Positions 8,231-16,893 of a DNA stretch of 64,000 bases are shown in pieces. Made by a program: the position numbers and the translations under genes. The stretch lies in contig NZ_WELK01000002.1 in NCBI RefSeq assembly GCF_009799925.1, positions 657,088-721,087 of the forward strand. The letters run 5' to 3'. How positions within the stretch are numbered: the stretch's first letter is position 1; each line of letters opens with the position of its first letter. The notes beneath the pieces are model-generated. The model saw nothing but the letters and a program-made list of their open reading frames with translations, was not told the origin of the DNA and did not search any database. The stretch comes from Pseudomonas sp. R-28-1W-6 (GTDB lineage Bacteria > Pseudomonadota > Gammaproteobacteria > Pseudomonadales > Pseudomonadaceae).

Positions 8231-10030
8231 TCAGAAGGAGTAGGAGAGGTTGAGGGCGACGTGGTCACGGTCGATCAGCGCGTTATCCTTGCGCGCCCCC
8301 CAGAACGAGGTGTAACCGAGCTTGCCGGCCAGCTTCTGGCCGTACTTGGCGCCCAGTTCGAGCGTCGCCGACTTGCGCCCCTGGATGAAGTTCTCGTTGA
8401 GCGACGGCGAGGTCCCGGACACGTCCTGGCGGAAGGTCAGCCCCGGCAGCAGGTCGAAGTTCGGGCGCACGTCCTGGACCAGGCCGGAGAAGTTCACCGT
8501 GTAGCCCCAGGCGAAGGAGTCCAGGTAGGCGTAGTTGGCCGAGTCGAGCAGGCTGCCCGGCACATGGTTGAAAGCCACCTCGCCGAGCATGATCAGGTCA
8601 TCCAGGCCCAGCAGCGGACCGAAGGTGTGGATGGTCGAGAGCGAGCCGGTGTACAGCTCGTGGCGCTTGTACAGATCGATGCTGCGCCGCGGGTCATTGG
8701 CCGAACCGTCGCCGAACTCGCCCAGGTCGATGCTGCCACCGCTCGCCCCGCCGGCGCCCAGCGCGCCCCCGGCCAGGGCCTCCAGCTCATAGATCATCGA
8801 GGGTTCCAGTGGCGCATTGGGCCGGTAGGCCAGCTCGCCGGCCACGCTGGTATCGCCGACGGTGCCGGACACGCTGAGGCCGAACAGGCGAATGTCCTCG
8901 GGATAGATGAAGTCGTAGTAGGTGCTGTCGAGCAGGGCCAGGCCATCGACCAGCGGCACCGAGGCCGGATCGAAGGCCTGGGCCAGCCCGCACACCTCGC
9001 TGAAGCGCCCGCCCGTGCCCGCCGAACAGGCAAACGACTGGCCCTTCTGGATACTCAGGAACGGCACCTTGCTGTGGTAGTTGAGGTAATACAGGCTGAA
9101 TTCGGTGTTGTTCCACTGCTCCACCAGGTAACGCAGAGCGATGCCGAACTGGCCGTCGTCGCGGGCATCGTGCTCCTCGCCATAGCGGGCGCCGGCGACT
9201 ATGCCGTTCTCGCCGTTGAGCCCCGGCACCAGCTCGGCCAGGCCGCCCAGCTCGCCCCGCAAGTCGACCAGCACGCCGTTGCTGCCCTTGCCGAAGTAGT
9301 CCTGGTTGTTGAGGAAGGCGCCGGTGGGGATCAGTTCGTGGCCCTTCCACTCCAGGCCATAGAAGGCCTCGACGTTGAACGCGTCGCTGAGGCCGAGCTG
9401 AGCCGAAACCATGTTGGTCGGCAGCAGGGCATCCTTGAGACTGGCGTTGGGCAGCACCACCCGGCCGATGTCCACCGGGTTGATCACGTTGATGCCGTCG
9501 GCGTAATAGATGCCCTCGCCCCAGTTGATCACCTGGCGGCCCAGGCGCAGGCTGGCCGGCATCTCGCCGAGGTAGCGGTTGGTATAGATATACGCATCGA
9601 GCAGGCGCGCCCGATGGCCGGCGCGGTTCTCCAGGTCGGAGGGATAGCGCTGGTCGCTGTCGGTGTTGTGGGTGTCGAAAGCGTCGCCGCTGGGATCGTG
9701 ATCCATGATCTGCGTGTCGTACCAGGCGGTGCCTCGGACGAACAGGCCATCCTGCTCGGTGCGCACATGCAGCTCCGAGGTCAGCTTGAACTCGTTGGAG
9801 ACGAAGCCGGTGTCGTAGTACTCGCTGCCGTCGTTGTTGTTGATGAAGACGTTCTGCCCACCGCTCTCGATGCGTTCGGGCGCGCTGGTGCGGTACACCG
9901 AAGTGAACTCGGCGACGCTCTCCAGCGAGGTCGTCAGATTGGGCCCCGTATCGATCTCGAAAGCCTGCAGCTGCATCCCCCACAGCCCCAGCCCAATTGC
10001 CAATGCCATCTTGCTTTTGTTGTATGACAT
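8231..10030 (-). CDS. DUF1302 outer membrane protein
   Basis: A 599-residue predicted beta-barrel. The start is the ATG at 10030 (MSYNKSKMALAIG), 6 bp after AGGAGGGG; the frame is open further upstream but without a start site of this quality. The signal peptide ends near LQAFEID. The many alternating strands and the C-terminal ALNLSYSF with terminal Phe show an outer membrane protein, and RLGRQVINWGEGIYYADGINVINPVD is a hallmark region of DUF1302. It is the first gene of an operon with the DUF1329 gene and lies opposite an AraC regulator, which probably controls it. The substrate is unknown. Confidence 0.88.
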   Translation of the reverse strand: MSYNKSKMALAIGLGLWGMQLQAFEIDTGPNLTTSLESVAEFTSVYRTSAPERIESGGQNVFINNNDGSEYYDTGFVSNEFKLTSELHVRTEQDGLFVRGTAWYDTQIMDHDPSGDAFDTHNTDSDQRYPSDLENRAGHRARLLDAYIYTNRYLGEMPASLRLGRQVINWGEGIYYADGINVINPVDIGRVVLPNASLKDALLPTNMVSAQLGLSDAFNVEAFYGLEWKGHELIPTGAFLNNQDYFGKGSNGVLVDLRGELGGLAELVPGLNGENGIVAGARYGEEHDARDDGQFGIALRYLVEQWNNTEFSLYYLNYHSKVPFLSIQKGQSFACSAGTGGRFSEVCGLAQAFDPASVPLVDGLALLDSTYYDFIYPEDIRLFGLSVSGTVGDTSVAGELAYRPNAPLEPSMIYELEALAGGALGAGGASGGSIDLGEFGDGSANDPRRSIDLYKRHELYTGSLSTIHTFGPLLGLDDLIMLGEVAFNHVPGSLLDSANYAYLDSFAWGYTVNFSGLVQDVRPNFDLLPGLTFRQDVSGTSPSLNENFIQGRKSATLELGAKYGQKLAGKLGYTSFWGARKDNALIDRDHVALNLSYSF

Positions 10031-10122
10031 ATGCCCCTCCTGAGTCTGGTTGAAATTAACGGCAACAAAAAAACCGGCATGGGGCCAAAACGGACAAAAA
10101 AGAGGGCCCAGAAGGCCCGTCA

Positions 10123-10188
10123 CATTTGCAAACACATTCCTCGCCCGGCATTTGCGGCACACTGCCCGACGACAACCGTTCGGGCAGT
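10123..10188. promoter_or_regulatory. Repeats in the AraC/DUF1302 divergent region
   Basis: CATTTGC occurs at 10123-10129 and again at 10149-10155 (26 bp apart). ACTGCCCGA (10161-10169) and TCGGGCAGT (10180-10188) are perfect 9-bp inverted arms, 15 bp before the AraC start codon. They could be operators for the AraC protein, or a 5' leader hairpin in its mRNA. No clear -35/-10 pair stands out. Confidence 0.4.
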
Positions 10189-10203
10189 CAGGGGGCACAG
10201 GCA

Positions 10204-11241
10204 ATGAAACCCATAGTCGATCCGCGCTACTCGGAGGCCTCGGCGCCACCGCAGATCTCCCGCTTCCTGCTGCAGTACGTGGTCGCCTGCGGCCATGACC
10301 CGGCGCTGCTGTGCCGTGGCCTGGGCTTCGCCCCGGAGGATCTGAAACGCCCGGACTACCGCCTGTCCTTCCGCCAGAGCTACCAGCTGGTGCGCCGCGC
10401 CCAGCAACTGCTCGGCGACAGCGGCCTGGGCCTGACGGTCGGCAGCCGGCAGACGCCGGTGTCCTGGGGCCTGGTGGGGCTGGCCATGCTGGCCTGCCCG
10501 GACCTGGGCACGGCGCTGCAACTGGCGCTGCGCTACCAGTGGCACATCGGCAGCCTGCTCGACTACCGCATGGAATTCGCCGGCAACCAGGTGCTGATCT
10601 ACGCCACGCCGCGCTTCTTCGACCAGGAAGTGGCGGCGTTCTACCTGGAGGAGGCGTTTTCCAGCAGCCTGGCCATCGTGCGTTTCCTCACCGGCCAGGA
10701 CCTGGTCGCCAGCCGCATCGAGGTGCAGCACCCCAGCCCGCCCCACGCGCAGCGCTATGCCGAGCTGTTCCGCTGCCCGCTGCGCTTTTCCGGCGCGCAC
10801 AACCTGATGCAGTTCCCGATCGAGTGGCTGGAGTTGCCGCTGCCGACCCGCGACGACTATGTCGTCGCCGAGACCTGCCTGCTGCTGGACGGCACCATTC
10901 GCCAGGACCAGGGACTGAGCGACCTGGTCGAAACCATCGAGCGCGAGGTGCGCAAGAACCTCGGCGCGCCGCCTTCGCTGAACCAGCTGGCCAGCCAGTT
11001 GAACCTGAGCGAACGCACCCTGCGCCGGCGCATCGGCGAGGCGGGCCTGAGCTACTACGGCATAGTCGACGAGCTGCGGCGGACTCGCGCCTTGCAACTG
11101 CTCGGCCAGCGCGACAACCGGCTGATCGACGTGGCCTGCGCCACCGGCTTCAGCGACGTGCGCAACTTCCGCCGCGCCTTCAAGCGCTGGACCGGGGTGA
11201 CGCCGCGCACGGCGAAGCAGCGTATCGTTCAGGAACCCTGA
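10204..11241 (+). CDS. AraC-family transcriptional regulator
   Basis: A 345-residue regulator. The N-terminal half (about residues 20-210) matches the Arabinose_bd ligand-binding domain found in OruR/ArgR-like AraC proteins. The C-terminal HTH_18 domain includes LNLSERTLRRRIGEAGLSYY and VACATGFSDVRNFRRAFKRWTG, two helix-turn-helix units. The ATG at 10204 is in frame with an upstream open stretch without start-site support. It is divergent from the DUF1302/DUF1329 operon and is its likely regulator, sensing an unknown hydrophobic effector. Confidence 0.88.
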   Translation: MKPIVDPRYSEASAPPQISRFLLQYVVACGHDPALLCRGLGFAPEDLKRPDYRLSFRQSYQLVRRAQQLLGDSGLGLTVGSRQTPVSWGLVGLAMLACPDLGTALQLALRYQWHIGSLLDYRMEFAGNQVLIYATPRFFDQEVAAFYLEEAFSSSLAIVRFLTGQDLVASRIEVQHPSPPHAQRYAELFRCPLRFSGAHNLMQFPIEWLELPLPTRDDYVVAETCLLLDGTIRQDQGLSDLVETIEREVRKNLGAPPSLNQLASQLNLSERTLRRRIGEAGLSYYGIVDELRRTRALQLLGQRDNRLIDVACATGFSDVRNFRRAFKRWTGVTPRTAKQRIVQEP

Positions 11242-11310
11242 TGCCCTGCCCCGTGGGCGCGCCGGGCGCAGCGCTGCGCCACGCCAATCGGGGCGCACGG
11301 CGCGGCCTAC

Positions 11311-12588
11311 TCAGGACTCCTGGTACACCGGCCAGCGCTCGACGATCCGGCCCGCGCGCACGGCCAGCAGGTCGCCGAACTGCAGCAGCACCGACTCGCT
11401 CTGGGTCGGCCGCAGGAACACCTGGTCGTCCACCGCCAGCCCCACCGCCGGCGAGCCATTGACCAGTTCCTGGTTCGAGCTGCGCCCATACAGGCCACTC
11501 AGTTGCAGCCCGGCGGGCGACACCGGGTCGGCCATCCAGTTGCCGCCATAGATGAAGAAGGTTTCGCGCTGGTTGACGTCCCACCAGGAGAACAGCCGGG
11601 ACTGCTCATCCAGCGCCGGGATGCGCAGCGCCCCCGTGTGTTTGAGCACCGGCGTGGCGATAAATAGCGCCGGTTCATGCTCGGCCAGCGACGGCAGGTC
11701 GTAATGGCTGGGCTTGAGCAAGCCGGTGCCGATCGCCACCTCACTGCTCAGCGACTCGCGCTCATGGGCGCGGTAGCTGGGGCTGCCGGCGGTGTTCAGG
11801 GTCAGCCCCTCGCGCCACAGGCCGGGGAAGCGCTGGCGGGTGAAGTCCACCTGGCGCTGGTACAGCGCCATCACCTTGGCCAGCAGTTCGTCCTGGGTGC
11901 CGAGCAGCTCCGGCAGGTTCATGCCGACGAACGGGTCGTAGCCCATGAACCCGGCGAACTCCAGGTGCCGCGGGTTATCCGCGATCAGCTGCAGCAGCGG
12001 CGCCAGCGCCTGGGTGTCGCCCACGCCGCCGCGATGCAGGCCGACGTCCAGCTCGATGTTGATGCGCAGCCGCGTGCCCAGCCCCTGGGCCAGCGCCAGG
12101 TACTGCTGCAGGCGTTCGCGGCTGTCGATCAGCCACTGCAGCTGGCGGGCCGGGTCGAACGGGCCGCGGTGCTGCGCGTAGAACAGCTGCGCCGAGCGCA
12201 CCGGCAGCGGCTTGCCGAGCAGGATGTCGGCCTCGGGAAACAGGCGCGCATCGTGATTGAGAAAGGGCTGGTGGAAGGACATCAGCCGCCGGGTGCCGAG
12301 GCGCTCGCCGATGTAGCGCAACAGCTCGGGGGCCGGCAGCGACTTTTCCACCAGGCGCAGCTGCTTGCCGCTGCGCGCGAGGAACTGGCGCACCACCTCG
12401 ATGTTGTGGTCGAGCCGGTCGAGGTCGATCACCAGCGCCGGGCGCATCGGCCCGTGGGCCTTCAGCTCCCGGTTCAGCGCCTGGAAGTAGGCGTCGTGCG
12501 GCCGCCCCTGGTCCCCCGGGCGCAGCCAGGCGGCGGCCAGCAGCCCGCCGGCGCCCAGACCGGCCAGTACGAATGCGCGTCGCTTCAT
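11311..12588 (-). CDS. Tat-exported DSD1-like PLP-dependent enzyme with altered metal site
   Basis: A 425-residue protein of the alanine-racemase-fold type III/DSD1 family (D-threonine aldolase, D-serine dehydratase). The N-terminus KRRAFVLAGLGAGG has the twin-arginine RRxF pattern and a hydrophobic core, so export after folding with PLP is likely. PALVIDLDRLDHNI begins the barrel, and the Lys in RLVEKSLPAPELL is the expected PLP lysine. Near the C-terminus, where the family has a metal-binding His-x-Cys after Pro, this protein has RPTQSESV, so both ligands appear to be lost. It is the third gene of an operon with a cytochrome c and a flavoprotein. The reaction is unknown. Confidence 0.75.
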   Translation of the reverse strand: MKRRAFVLAGLGAGGLLAAAWLRPGDQGRPHDAYFQALNRELKAHGPMRPALVIDLDRLDHNIEVVRQFLARSGKQLRLVEKSLPAPELLRYIGERLGTRRLMSFHQPFLNHDARLFPEADILLGKPLPVRSAQLFYAQHRGPFDPARQLQWLIDSRERLQQYLALAQGLGTRLRINIELDVGLHRGGVGDTQALAPLLQLIADNPRHLEFAGFMGYDPFVGMNLPELLGTQDELLAKVMALYQRQVDFTRQRFPGLWREGLTLNTAGSPSYRAHERESLSSEVAIGTGLLKPSHYDLPSLAEHEPALFIATPVLKHTGALRIPALDEQSRLFSWWDVNQRETFFIYGGNWMADPVSPAGLQLSGLYGRSSNQELVNGSPAVGLAVDDQVFLRPTQSESVLLQFGDLLAVRAGRIVERWPVYQES

Positions 12589-12597
12589 CGTTCCTCC

Positions 12598-13992
12598 TCA
12601 ACCGAGACCGAACAGGCCGGCCAGGTGCGCGTTGACGAAGCGGCCGTGCGGGTCCAGCGCCTGGCGCACCTCGGTGAATGCCTTCCAGCGCGGGTACAGC
12701 GCCTCCAGCTGGCGGGCGCCCAGGCTGTGCAACTTGCCCCAGTGCGGCCGGCCCTGGTACTTCCAGAAGATCGGCTCGATCGCGGCGAAGAAGTTGTGAT
12801 GGTCCATCGCATAGTGCTGGTGCACCGAGATCGCGCAACTGTCGCGCCCCTCGAACATGCTCAGGGGGATGTCGTCGGCCTTGACGTAGCGATACTCGAT
12901 GGGGAACCAGGTGCGCAGGTTGCCGTCGTCGATGCGCTTGAGGATCTCGCGCAGGCAGGCCGGGCCGTGCTCGGCCGGCACCGAGTACTCCATCTCGTTG
13001 AAGCGCACGTTGCGCACATTGGCGAAGATGTCATGGGCGTCGCCCACCCGGTCCTCGAAGCTGGCCAGATGGCGCATGTTGTTCAGCAGGCTGCGGCGCA
13101 GGTCGGGGTAATCGCTGAGGTGCTTGTCCAGCCCCTCGATCAGCCCGATGAAGCCGTTGCCGCCCTCCTCGTCCGGCGGCAGCGGCGGCGTGCTCGGGTC
13201 CTCGGTCTCGTTCAGCGCCACCGCCAGCGCGTAGTCGGAATGGGTGACCACCAGCATTTCCCAGTGCTGGTTGTCGCGCTTGAGGTTGTCGACATCCTCC
13301 AGCAGCTCCTCGGTCCTGGCGAGCCACTGGCGCTCGCGCAGCCGGTAGGCGGCGCGGTTCTGCAGGCGCACGCGGGTCACCACGCCCAGCGCGCCGAGCG
13401 ACACGCGCGCGGCGTCGAACAGCTCGGGGTTGCGCGCGCGACTGCAGTCGAGCACCTCGCCGGCGGCGCTGACCAGTTGCAGGCCGCAGACCTGGGCGGA
13501 ATAGGAGCCGAAACCGATGCCGGTGCCATGGGTCGAGGTGGCGATCGCCCCGGCCAGCGTCTGGTAGTCGATGTCGGCCATGTTGACCAGCGCCTGGCCA
13601 ACCGCCTGCAACGGCGCGCCCATCTGCGCCATCGGCGTGCCGCCGGCGAACTCGGCCTGCAGAGTCTGTCGATCATGCGCCAACAGGCCGGCGAAGTGGC
13701 TGAGCGAGAGCAGGGTACCGTCGGTGGGCACCAGCGCGCTGAAGGAATGCCCCGAGCCGACCGGGCGGATCTTGCCCGGGGCCTGGCGGATGACCTGCAC
13801 CAGCTCGTCGAGATCCTTCGGCGCCAGCCGCTCCAGCGGCAGGCAGCTCTGCGCACCGGACCAGTTGCGCCAGGGCATGAGGCGCGGCGCCGGCGCGGTT
13901 TCGGCCCACAGCGAGCGGGCCGGCAGCGCCAGGCAGGCGCCCAGCAGGCTGGCACGCTGCAACAGCTGGCGACGGGAGAACGGCTGGCCCAT
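12598..13992 (-). CDS. Tat-exported FAD-dependent oxidoreductase, aldonolactone-oxidase family
   Basis: A 464-residue flavoprotein. SRRQLLQRASLLGACLALPARSLWA is a Tat signal peptide. The FAD_binding_4 domain includes RPVGSGHSFSALV, where the His fits the covalent FAD attachment site of the VAO family, and STHGTGIGFG. The C-terminal half is ALO-like and has the PHWGK motif seen in alditol and aldonolactone oxidases. It should oxidise a sugar lactone or polyol in the periplasm. The start lies one base after the cytochrome gene stop and the PLP gene follows after 9 bp, so the cytochrome is a likely electron acceptor. The substrate is not known. Confidence 0.85.
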   Translation of the reverse strand: MGQPFSRRQLLQRASLLGACLALPARSLWAETAPAPRLMPWRNWSGAQSCLPLERLAPKDLDELVQVIRQAPGKIRPVGSGHSFSALVPTDGTLLSLSHFAGLLAHDRQTLQAEFAGGTPMAQMGAPLQAVGQALVNMADIDYQTLAGAIATSTHGTGIGFGSYSAQVCGLQLVSAAGEVLDCSRARNPELFDAARVSLGALGVVTRVRLQNRAAYRLRERQWLARTEELLEDVDNLKRDNQHWEMLVVTHSDYALAVALNETEDPSTPPLPPDEEGGNGFIGLIEGLDKHLSDYPDLRRSLLNNMRHLASFEDRVGDAHDIFANVRNVRFNEMEYSVPAEHGPACLREILKRIDDGNLRTWFPIEYRYVKADDIPLSMFEGRDSCAISVHQHYAMDHHNFFAAIEPIFWKYQGRPHWGKLHSLGARQLEALYPRWKAFTEVRQALDPHGRFVNAHLAGLFGLG

Positions 13993-13993
13993 G

Positions 13994-14380
13994 TCAGCGG
14001 CCCTCCGTCGGCACTGCCGCCATGAACTCGATCAGCGCCCGGAACTCCTGCTCCGTGCACTGCATGCACAGCCCCATCGGCGGCATGCCCTGGAAGCCAT
14101 TGATGCTGTGCTCCAGTAGGGTATCCAGGCCCTTGGCCAGGCGCGGCGTCCAGGCCACGGCATCGCCGGTCAGCGGCGCGCCGGCAGCCGGGTTGGCATG
14201 GCACTGCCGGCAACTGGCGCCATACAGCTGCGCCAGCGCCGCATCGGCCGGCACGGCCTGCGCAGCGCCCGTAGGCGCCGGTGCGCCGGCCTCTTCGCCA
14301 CAACCGCCCAGCAGCGCGCACAGCCCCAGCATGGCGGCCAGGCCGCGCCACCTTCGGCCCCAGTTCTGCCCTGCCTGCAT
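13994..14380 (-). CDS. Lipoprotein c-type cytochrome (cytochrome c5-like)
   Basis: A 128-residue protein. I chose the ATG at 14380 because GGAGGGG lies 4-10 bases upstream; the frame opens earlier at 14419 without such a site. The N-terminus ends in LLGGC, a lipobox, so it is probably a lipoprotein. One heme-binding motif, CRQCH, is followed by FQGMPPMG with the likely axial Met, and by CMQC as in cytochrome c5. It is the first gene of a three-gene operon with the ALO-like flavoenzyme (TGA-C-ATG junction), for which it probably takes electrons to the respiratory chain. Confidence 0.85.
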   Translation of the reverse strand: MQAGQNWGRRWRGLAAMLGLCALLGGCGEEAGAPAPTGAAQAVPADAALAQLYGASCRQCHANPAAGAPLTGDAVAWTPRLAKGLDTLLEHSINGFQGMPPMGLCMQCTEQEFRALIEFMAAVPTEGR

Positions 14381-14491
14381 AGCCCCCTCCGAACGCCTGT
14401 TGATCTCGATGCCATTCACACTAAAACAGCGTCGCGCGGCGTATGAGGTCTCAAACGGCCAGCCAGGAACAGGGAAACGGCCAAAACCCGG

Positions 14492-14520
14492 GCCTGCGCG
14501 CGGGGCCGGGTCGCGCAGGC
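14492..14520 (-). other. GC-rich hairpin between the diguanylate cyclase and cytochrome genes
   Basis: GCCTGCGCG and CGCGCAGGC are perfect 9-bp arms around an 11-base GC-rich loop, 59 bp after the GGDEF gene stop. There is no T-run, so it may be a factor-dependent terminator or a transcript end stabiliser. The rest of the roughly 200-bp gap (14381-14578) presumably holds the promoter of the cytochrome operon, but I cannot point to one. Confidence 0.4.
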
Positions 14521-14578
14521 GTGCCCTTGTCGCGGCAGGCGGAGCCGTCGAACGGCCGGTAACTGGACGGCTGCGGCG

Positions 14579-16105
14579 TCACAGCCCCGGATCATGCTCG
14601 ATGTGATTGCGCCCGTTGGCCTTGGCGCTGTAGAGCCACTGGTCCGCGCGCTTGATGGCCTGATCCAGGCTTTCCCCCTCGCCGAGCAGGACCAGGCCGC
14701 CGCTCAGGGTCACCGGCCGATCCCCCGGCTGGATCCGCGTGCGCTGGGCCGCCTCGCGCATGCGCTCGGCAGACTGGCGCGCCTGGGCCGGCGCATCGAG
14801 CAGCAGGACGATGACGAACTCCTCGCCGCCCCAGCGGCACACCAGGTCGAAGGGCCGGCAGGCCTTGCACAGGTGACCGCCCAGCTGCTTGAGCACGCTG
14901 TCGCCGACCGCATGCCCGTAGCTGTCGTTGATCGTCTTGAAGTGGTCGATATCCATCAGCAGCACGGCGGGCACCAGCCGCTTGCGCGCCGCCAGGGCCA
15001 GCGCCACCCCGGCCTTTTCATAGAAGCCGCGGCGGTTGAGGGTCTGGGTCAGCGGGTCGACATGGGTCATGCGGGTCATCTGGGCGAGCGCCCCCATTAG
15101 CCGCCAGGCGAACAGGCAGAGCAAGCCGAGCATGAGGATCAGCAGCCAGGTCGGTGCGCTTTCGCGCACGGCCGCCCAGAGCAGGGTGTGAGGCTCGAGC
15201 CGATGCACCGCCCACAACTCGTCGGCGACCACCGGCGCGCTGAGCCAGTGGTTGCCCTGCTCGTCGGCATGCCAGTCGACTGGGCGGTCGCCGAGGGGCG
15301 GGCGCAGGTGCGTGCCGGGCTCGAAGCCGCCGGGCCGGGCGACCAGGTGGGCGTTCTCGCTGACCAGCATGGTTTCGCCGGCCGCCTCACCCAGCACCAC
15401 CAGCTGCTGCAGGGTATCCAGACGCAGATCCAGGGCGACCACACCGAGGAAACGCTCCCCGGCATACACCGGCTGGGCGAAGGTGAAGATCCAGCCCTGG
15501 CCGGCGGCATCCTGGTAGGGGCCATCGAGGATCATCCGCCGCTGCGGGTTCAGCGCGGGAGCGGACTCGCGCCAGTAGTCGCGCCGATACAGCTCGGGGG
15601 TGAAGTGGAAATTGCCGAGCGGGCTGTCCGGCGCCATGTAGATGAAGCCGCTGGCCGACAGGTAGTACAGCCAGACCACGGCCTCGTGGAACTCGAGCGC
15701 CGGGCGCATCTGCGCATCCAGCGTCAGCGCCGCCTGCACCTCCAGCAGTTGCGCCTCGCTCAGCGGCAGCGCGGCATTCCCGCTCAGGCGCCCGGCGAGC
15801 TGCCCCTGCGTATCCTCCAGCTCCCAGACCCGGTACTCGGGCCGCTCCCGCAGCCGCTGTGGCAGGTCGGCCCGGACGGCGGGCGCCCGATAGTTGTCGA
15901 CCAGCAGGTTGCGCATCACCGCGACCTGATCACGGTGCAGGGTGACGAAGGTGCCGATCAGGGCGGCCCGGCTGTGGAAGGTATTTTCCACCTCCTGGCG
16001 CAGCATGTTCAGGCTGTGCAGGAAGGTCGCGGTACCGGCCAGCAAGGACAGCGTACTCAAGACCGCAATGACGGCCACCAGGCGCCGCTTGGAGTTGATC
16101 AGCAT
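14579..16105 (-). CDS. Membrane-bound diguanylate cyclase with Cache-type sensor
   Basis: A 508-residue enzyme starting at the ATG at 16105 (MLINSKRRL); the much longer open frame upstream has no protein-like features. A first transmembrane helix (about 9-30) and a second (LLILMLGLLCLFAWRLM, about 315-335) flank a periplasmic dCache-like sensor. The C-terminal GGDEF domain has the active motif GGEEF at about 426-430 and an RxxD inhibitory site (RPFD) five residues before it. It should make cyclic di-GMP in response to an external signal and be feedback-inhibited by its product. It is a single-gene unit. Confidence 0.88.
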   Translation of the reverse strand: MLINSKRRLVAVIAVLSTLSLLAGTATFLHSLNMLRQEVENTFHSRAALIGTFVTLHRDQVAVMRNLLVDNYRAPAVRADLPQRLRERPEYRVWELEDTQGQLAGRLSGNAALPLSEAQLLEVQAALTLDAQMRPALEFHEAVVWLYYLSASGFIYMAPDSPLGNFHFTPELYRRDYWRESAPALNPQRRMILDGPYQDAAGQGWIFTFAQPVYAGERFLGVVALDLRLDTLQQLVVLGEAAGETMLVSENAHLVARPGGFEPGTHLRPPLGDRPVDWHADEQGNHWLSAPVVADELWAVHRLEPHTLLWAAVRESAPTWLLILMLGLLCLFAWRLMGALAQMTRMTHVDPLTQTLNRRGFYEKAGVALALAARKRLVPAVLLMDIDHFKTINDSYGHAVGDSVLKQLGGHLCKACRPFDLVCRWGGEEFVIVLLLDAPAQARQSAERMREAAQRTRIQPGDRPVTLSGGLVLLGEGESLDQAIKRADQWLYSAKANGRNHIEHDPGL

Positions 16106-16307
16106 CGGCACGCTACTCGCGGAGGGCGAACCGCGGCGCGGAGGCCGGGTTCTTGTTGTTCTAGGTGGCAGCCATGTTACTGATCCCAGCCTAACGGGCA
16201 TAGACGCGCGAGCCGGCATGCCGGCCAGCCATCCGCCTAGTGCGGGCCGCGCCACTTGCAGGTATCTTCGGCGCCTCCCCCGCCGCTCCCGAGGACCTAC
16301 CTGCACC

Positions 16308-16880
16308 ATGAACAGCCGCTTAATCCGGGCCGCCCTCCTCTGCACCGCCGCCCTGGGCACAGCCACCGCGCAGGCCAAGGTGGAGGTGCAAGCCGTGCAG
16401 CACAAGAGCATCGGCCGCATGCTGGTGGCCAAGGTCTCGGAAGACATCGCCCCCGGCGACTACGAGGCGCTGCTGCAGGGCATCAAGGACAACCCGGGCC
16501 AATACGCGCAGAAGGTCGTGCTGCTGGACAGCATCGGCGGCGGCGTGCAGGAGGCCATCCGCATGGGCCGCCTGCTGCACGAGACCGGCTTCAGCACCCT
16601 GGTGCCGTCCACCGGCGTCTGCCAGGGCAGCTGCGTCTACCTACTGGCGGCCGGCCGCGCCAGGACCGTGCGCGGCTATGTCGGCATCCACCGGCCCTAT
16701 TACCCGGGCGGCGATTCGGCCCGAGCCGAGTCGGCCGCCAACGGAGTGCGCTACAACCCGGCGGCCTACCTCCAGGAAATGAGCATCCCGAGCGGCCTGG
16801 TCGCGCAGATGCACAGCATCGACCCGCAGCGCATGCACGTGCTCTCGCCCGAGGAACTCGCCCGGTACCGGCTGAACTGA
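16308..16880 (+). CDS. ClpP-like periplasmic protein (COG3904 type)
   Basis: A 190-residue protein with a signal peptide (about 1-22, ending TATAQA). The mature part has the ClpP/crotonase pattern of COG3904 predicted periplasmic proteins: VVLLDSIGGGVQEAIRMGRLL, then VCQGSCVYLLAAG with a Ser where the nucleophile would be, then GYVGIHRP with a His. It could be a serine protease-like enzyme, but activity has not been shown for the family as far as I know. It is divergent from the diguanylate cyclase and convergent with the CopZ-like gene, only 13 bp away. Confidence 0.75.
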   Translation: MNSRLIRAALLCTAALGTATAQAKVEVQAVQHKSIGRMLVAKVSEDIAPGDYEALLQGIKDNPGQYAQKVVLLDSIGGGVQEAIRMGRLLHETGFSTLVPSTGVCQGSCVYLLAAGRARTVRGYVGIHRPYYPGGDSARAESAANGVRYNPAAYLQEMSIPSGLVAQMHSIDPQRMHVLSPEELARYRLN

Positions 16881-16893
16881 TCGGCCGCCGGCG

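Noticed and set aside
11265..11280. 16-bp palindrome GGCGCAGCGCTGCGCC between the AraC gene and the PLP gene
   Set aside because: It has no loop of its own and no T-tract, and GC-rich palindromes of this size are common here; it may end both converging genes but the support is too weak for a feature.
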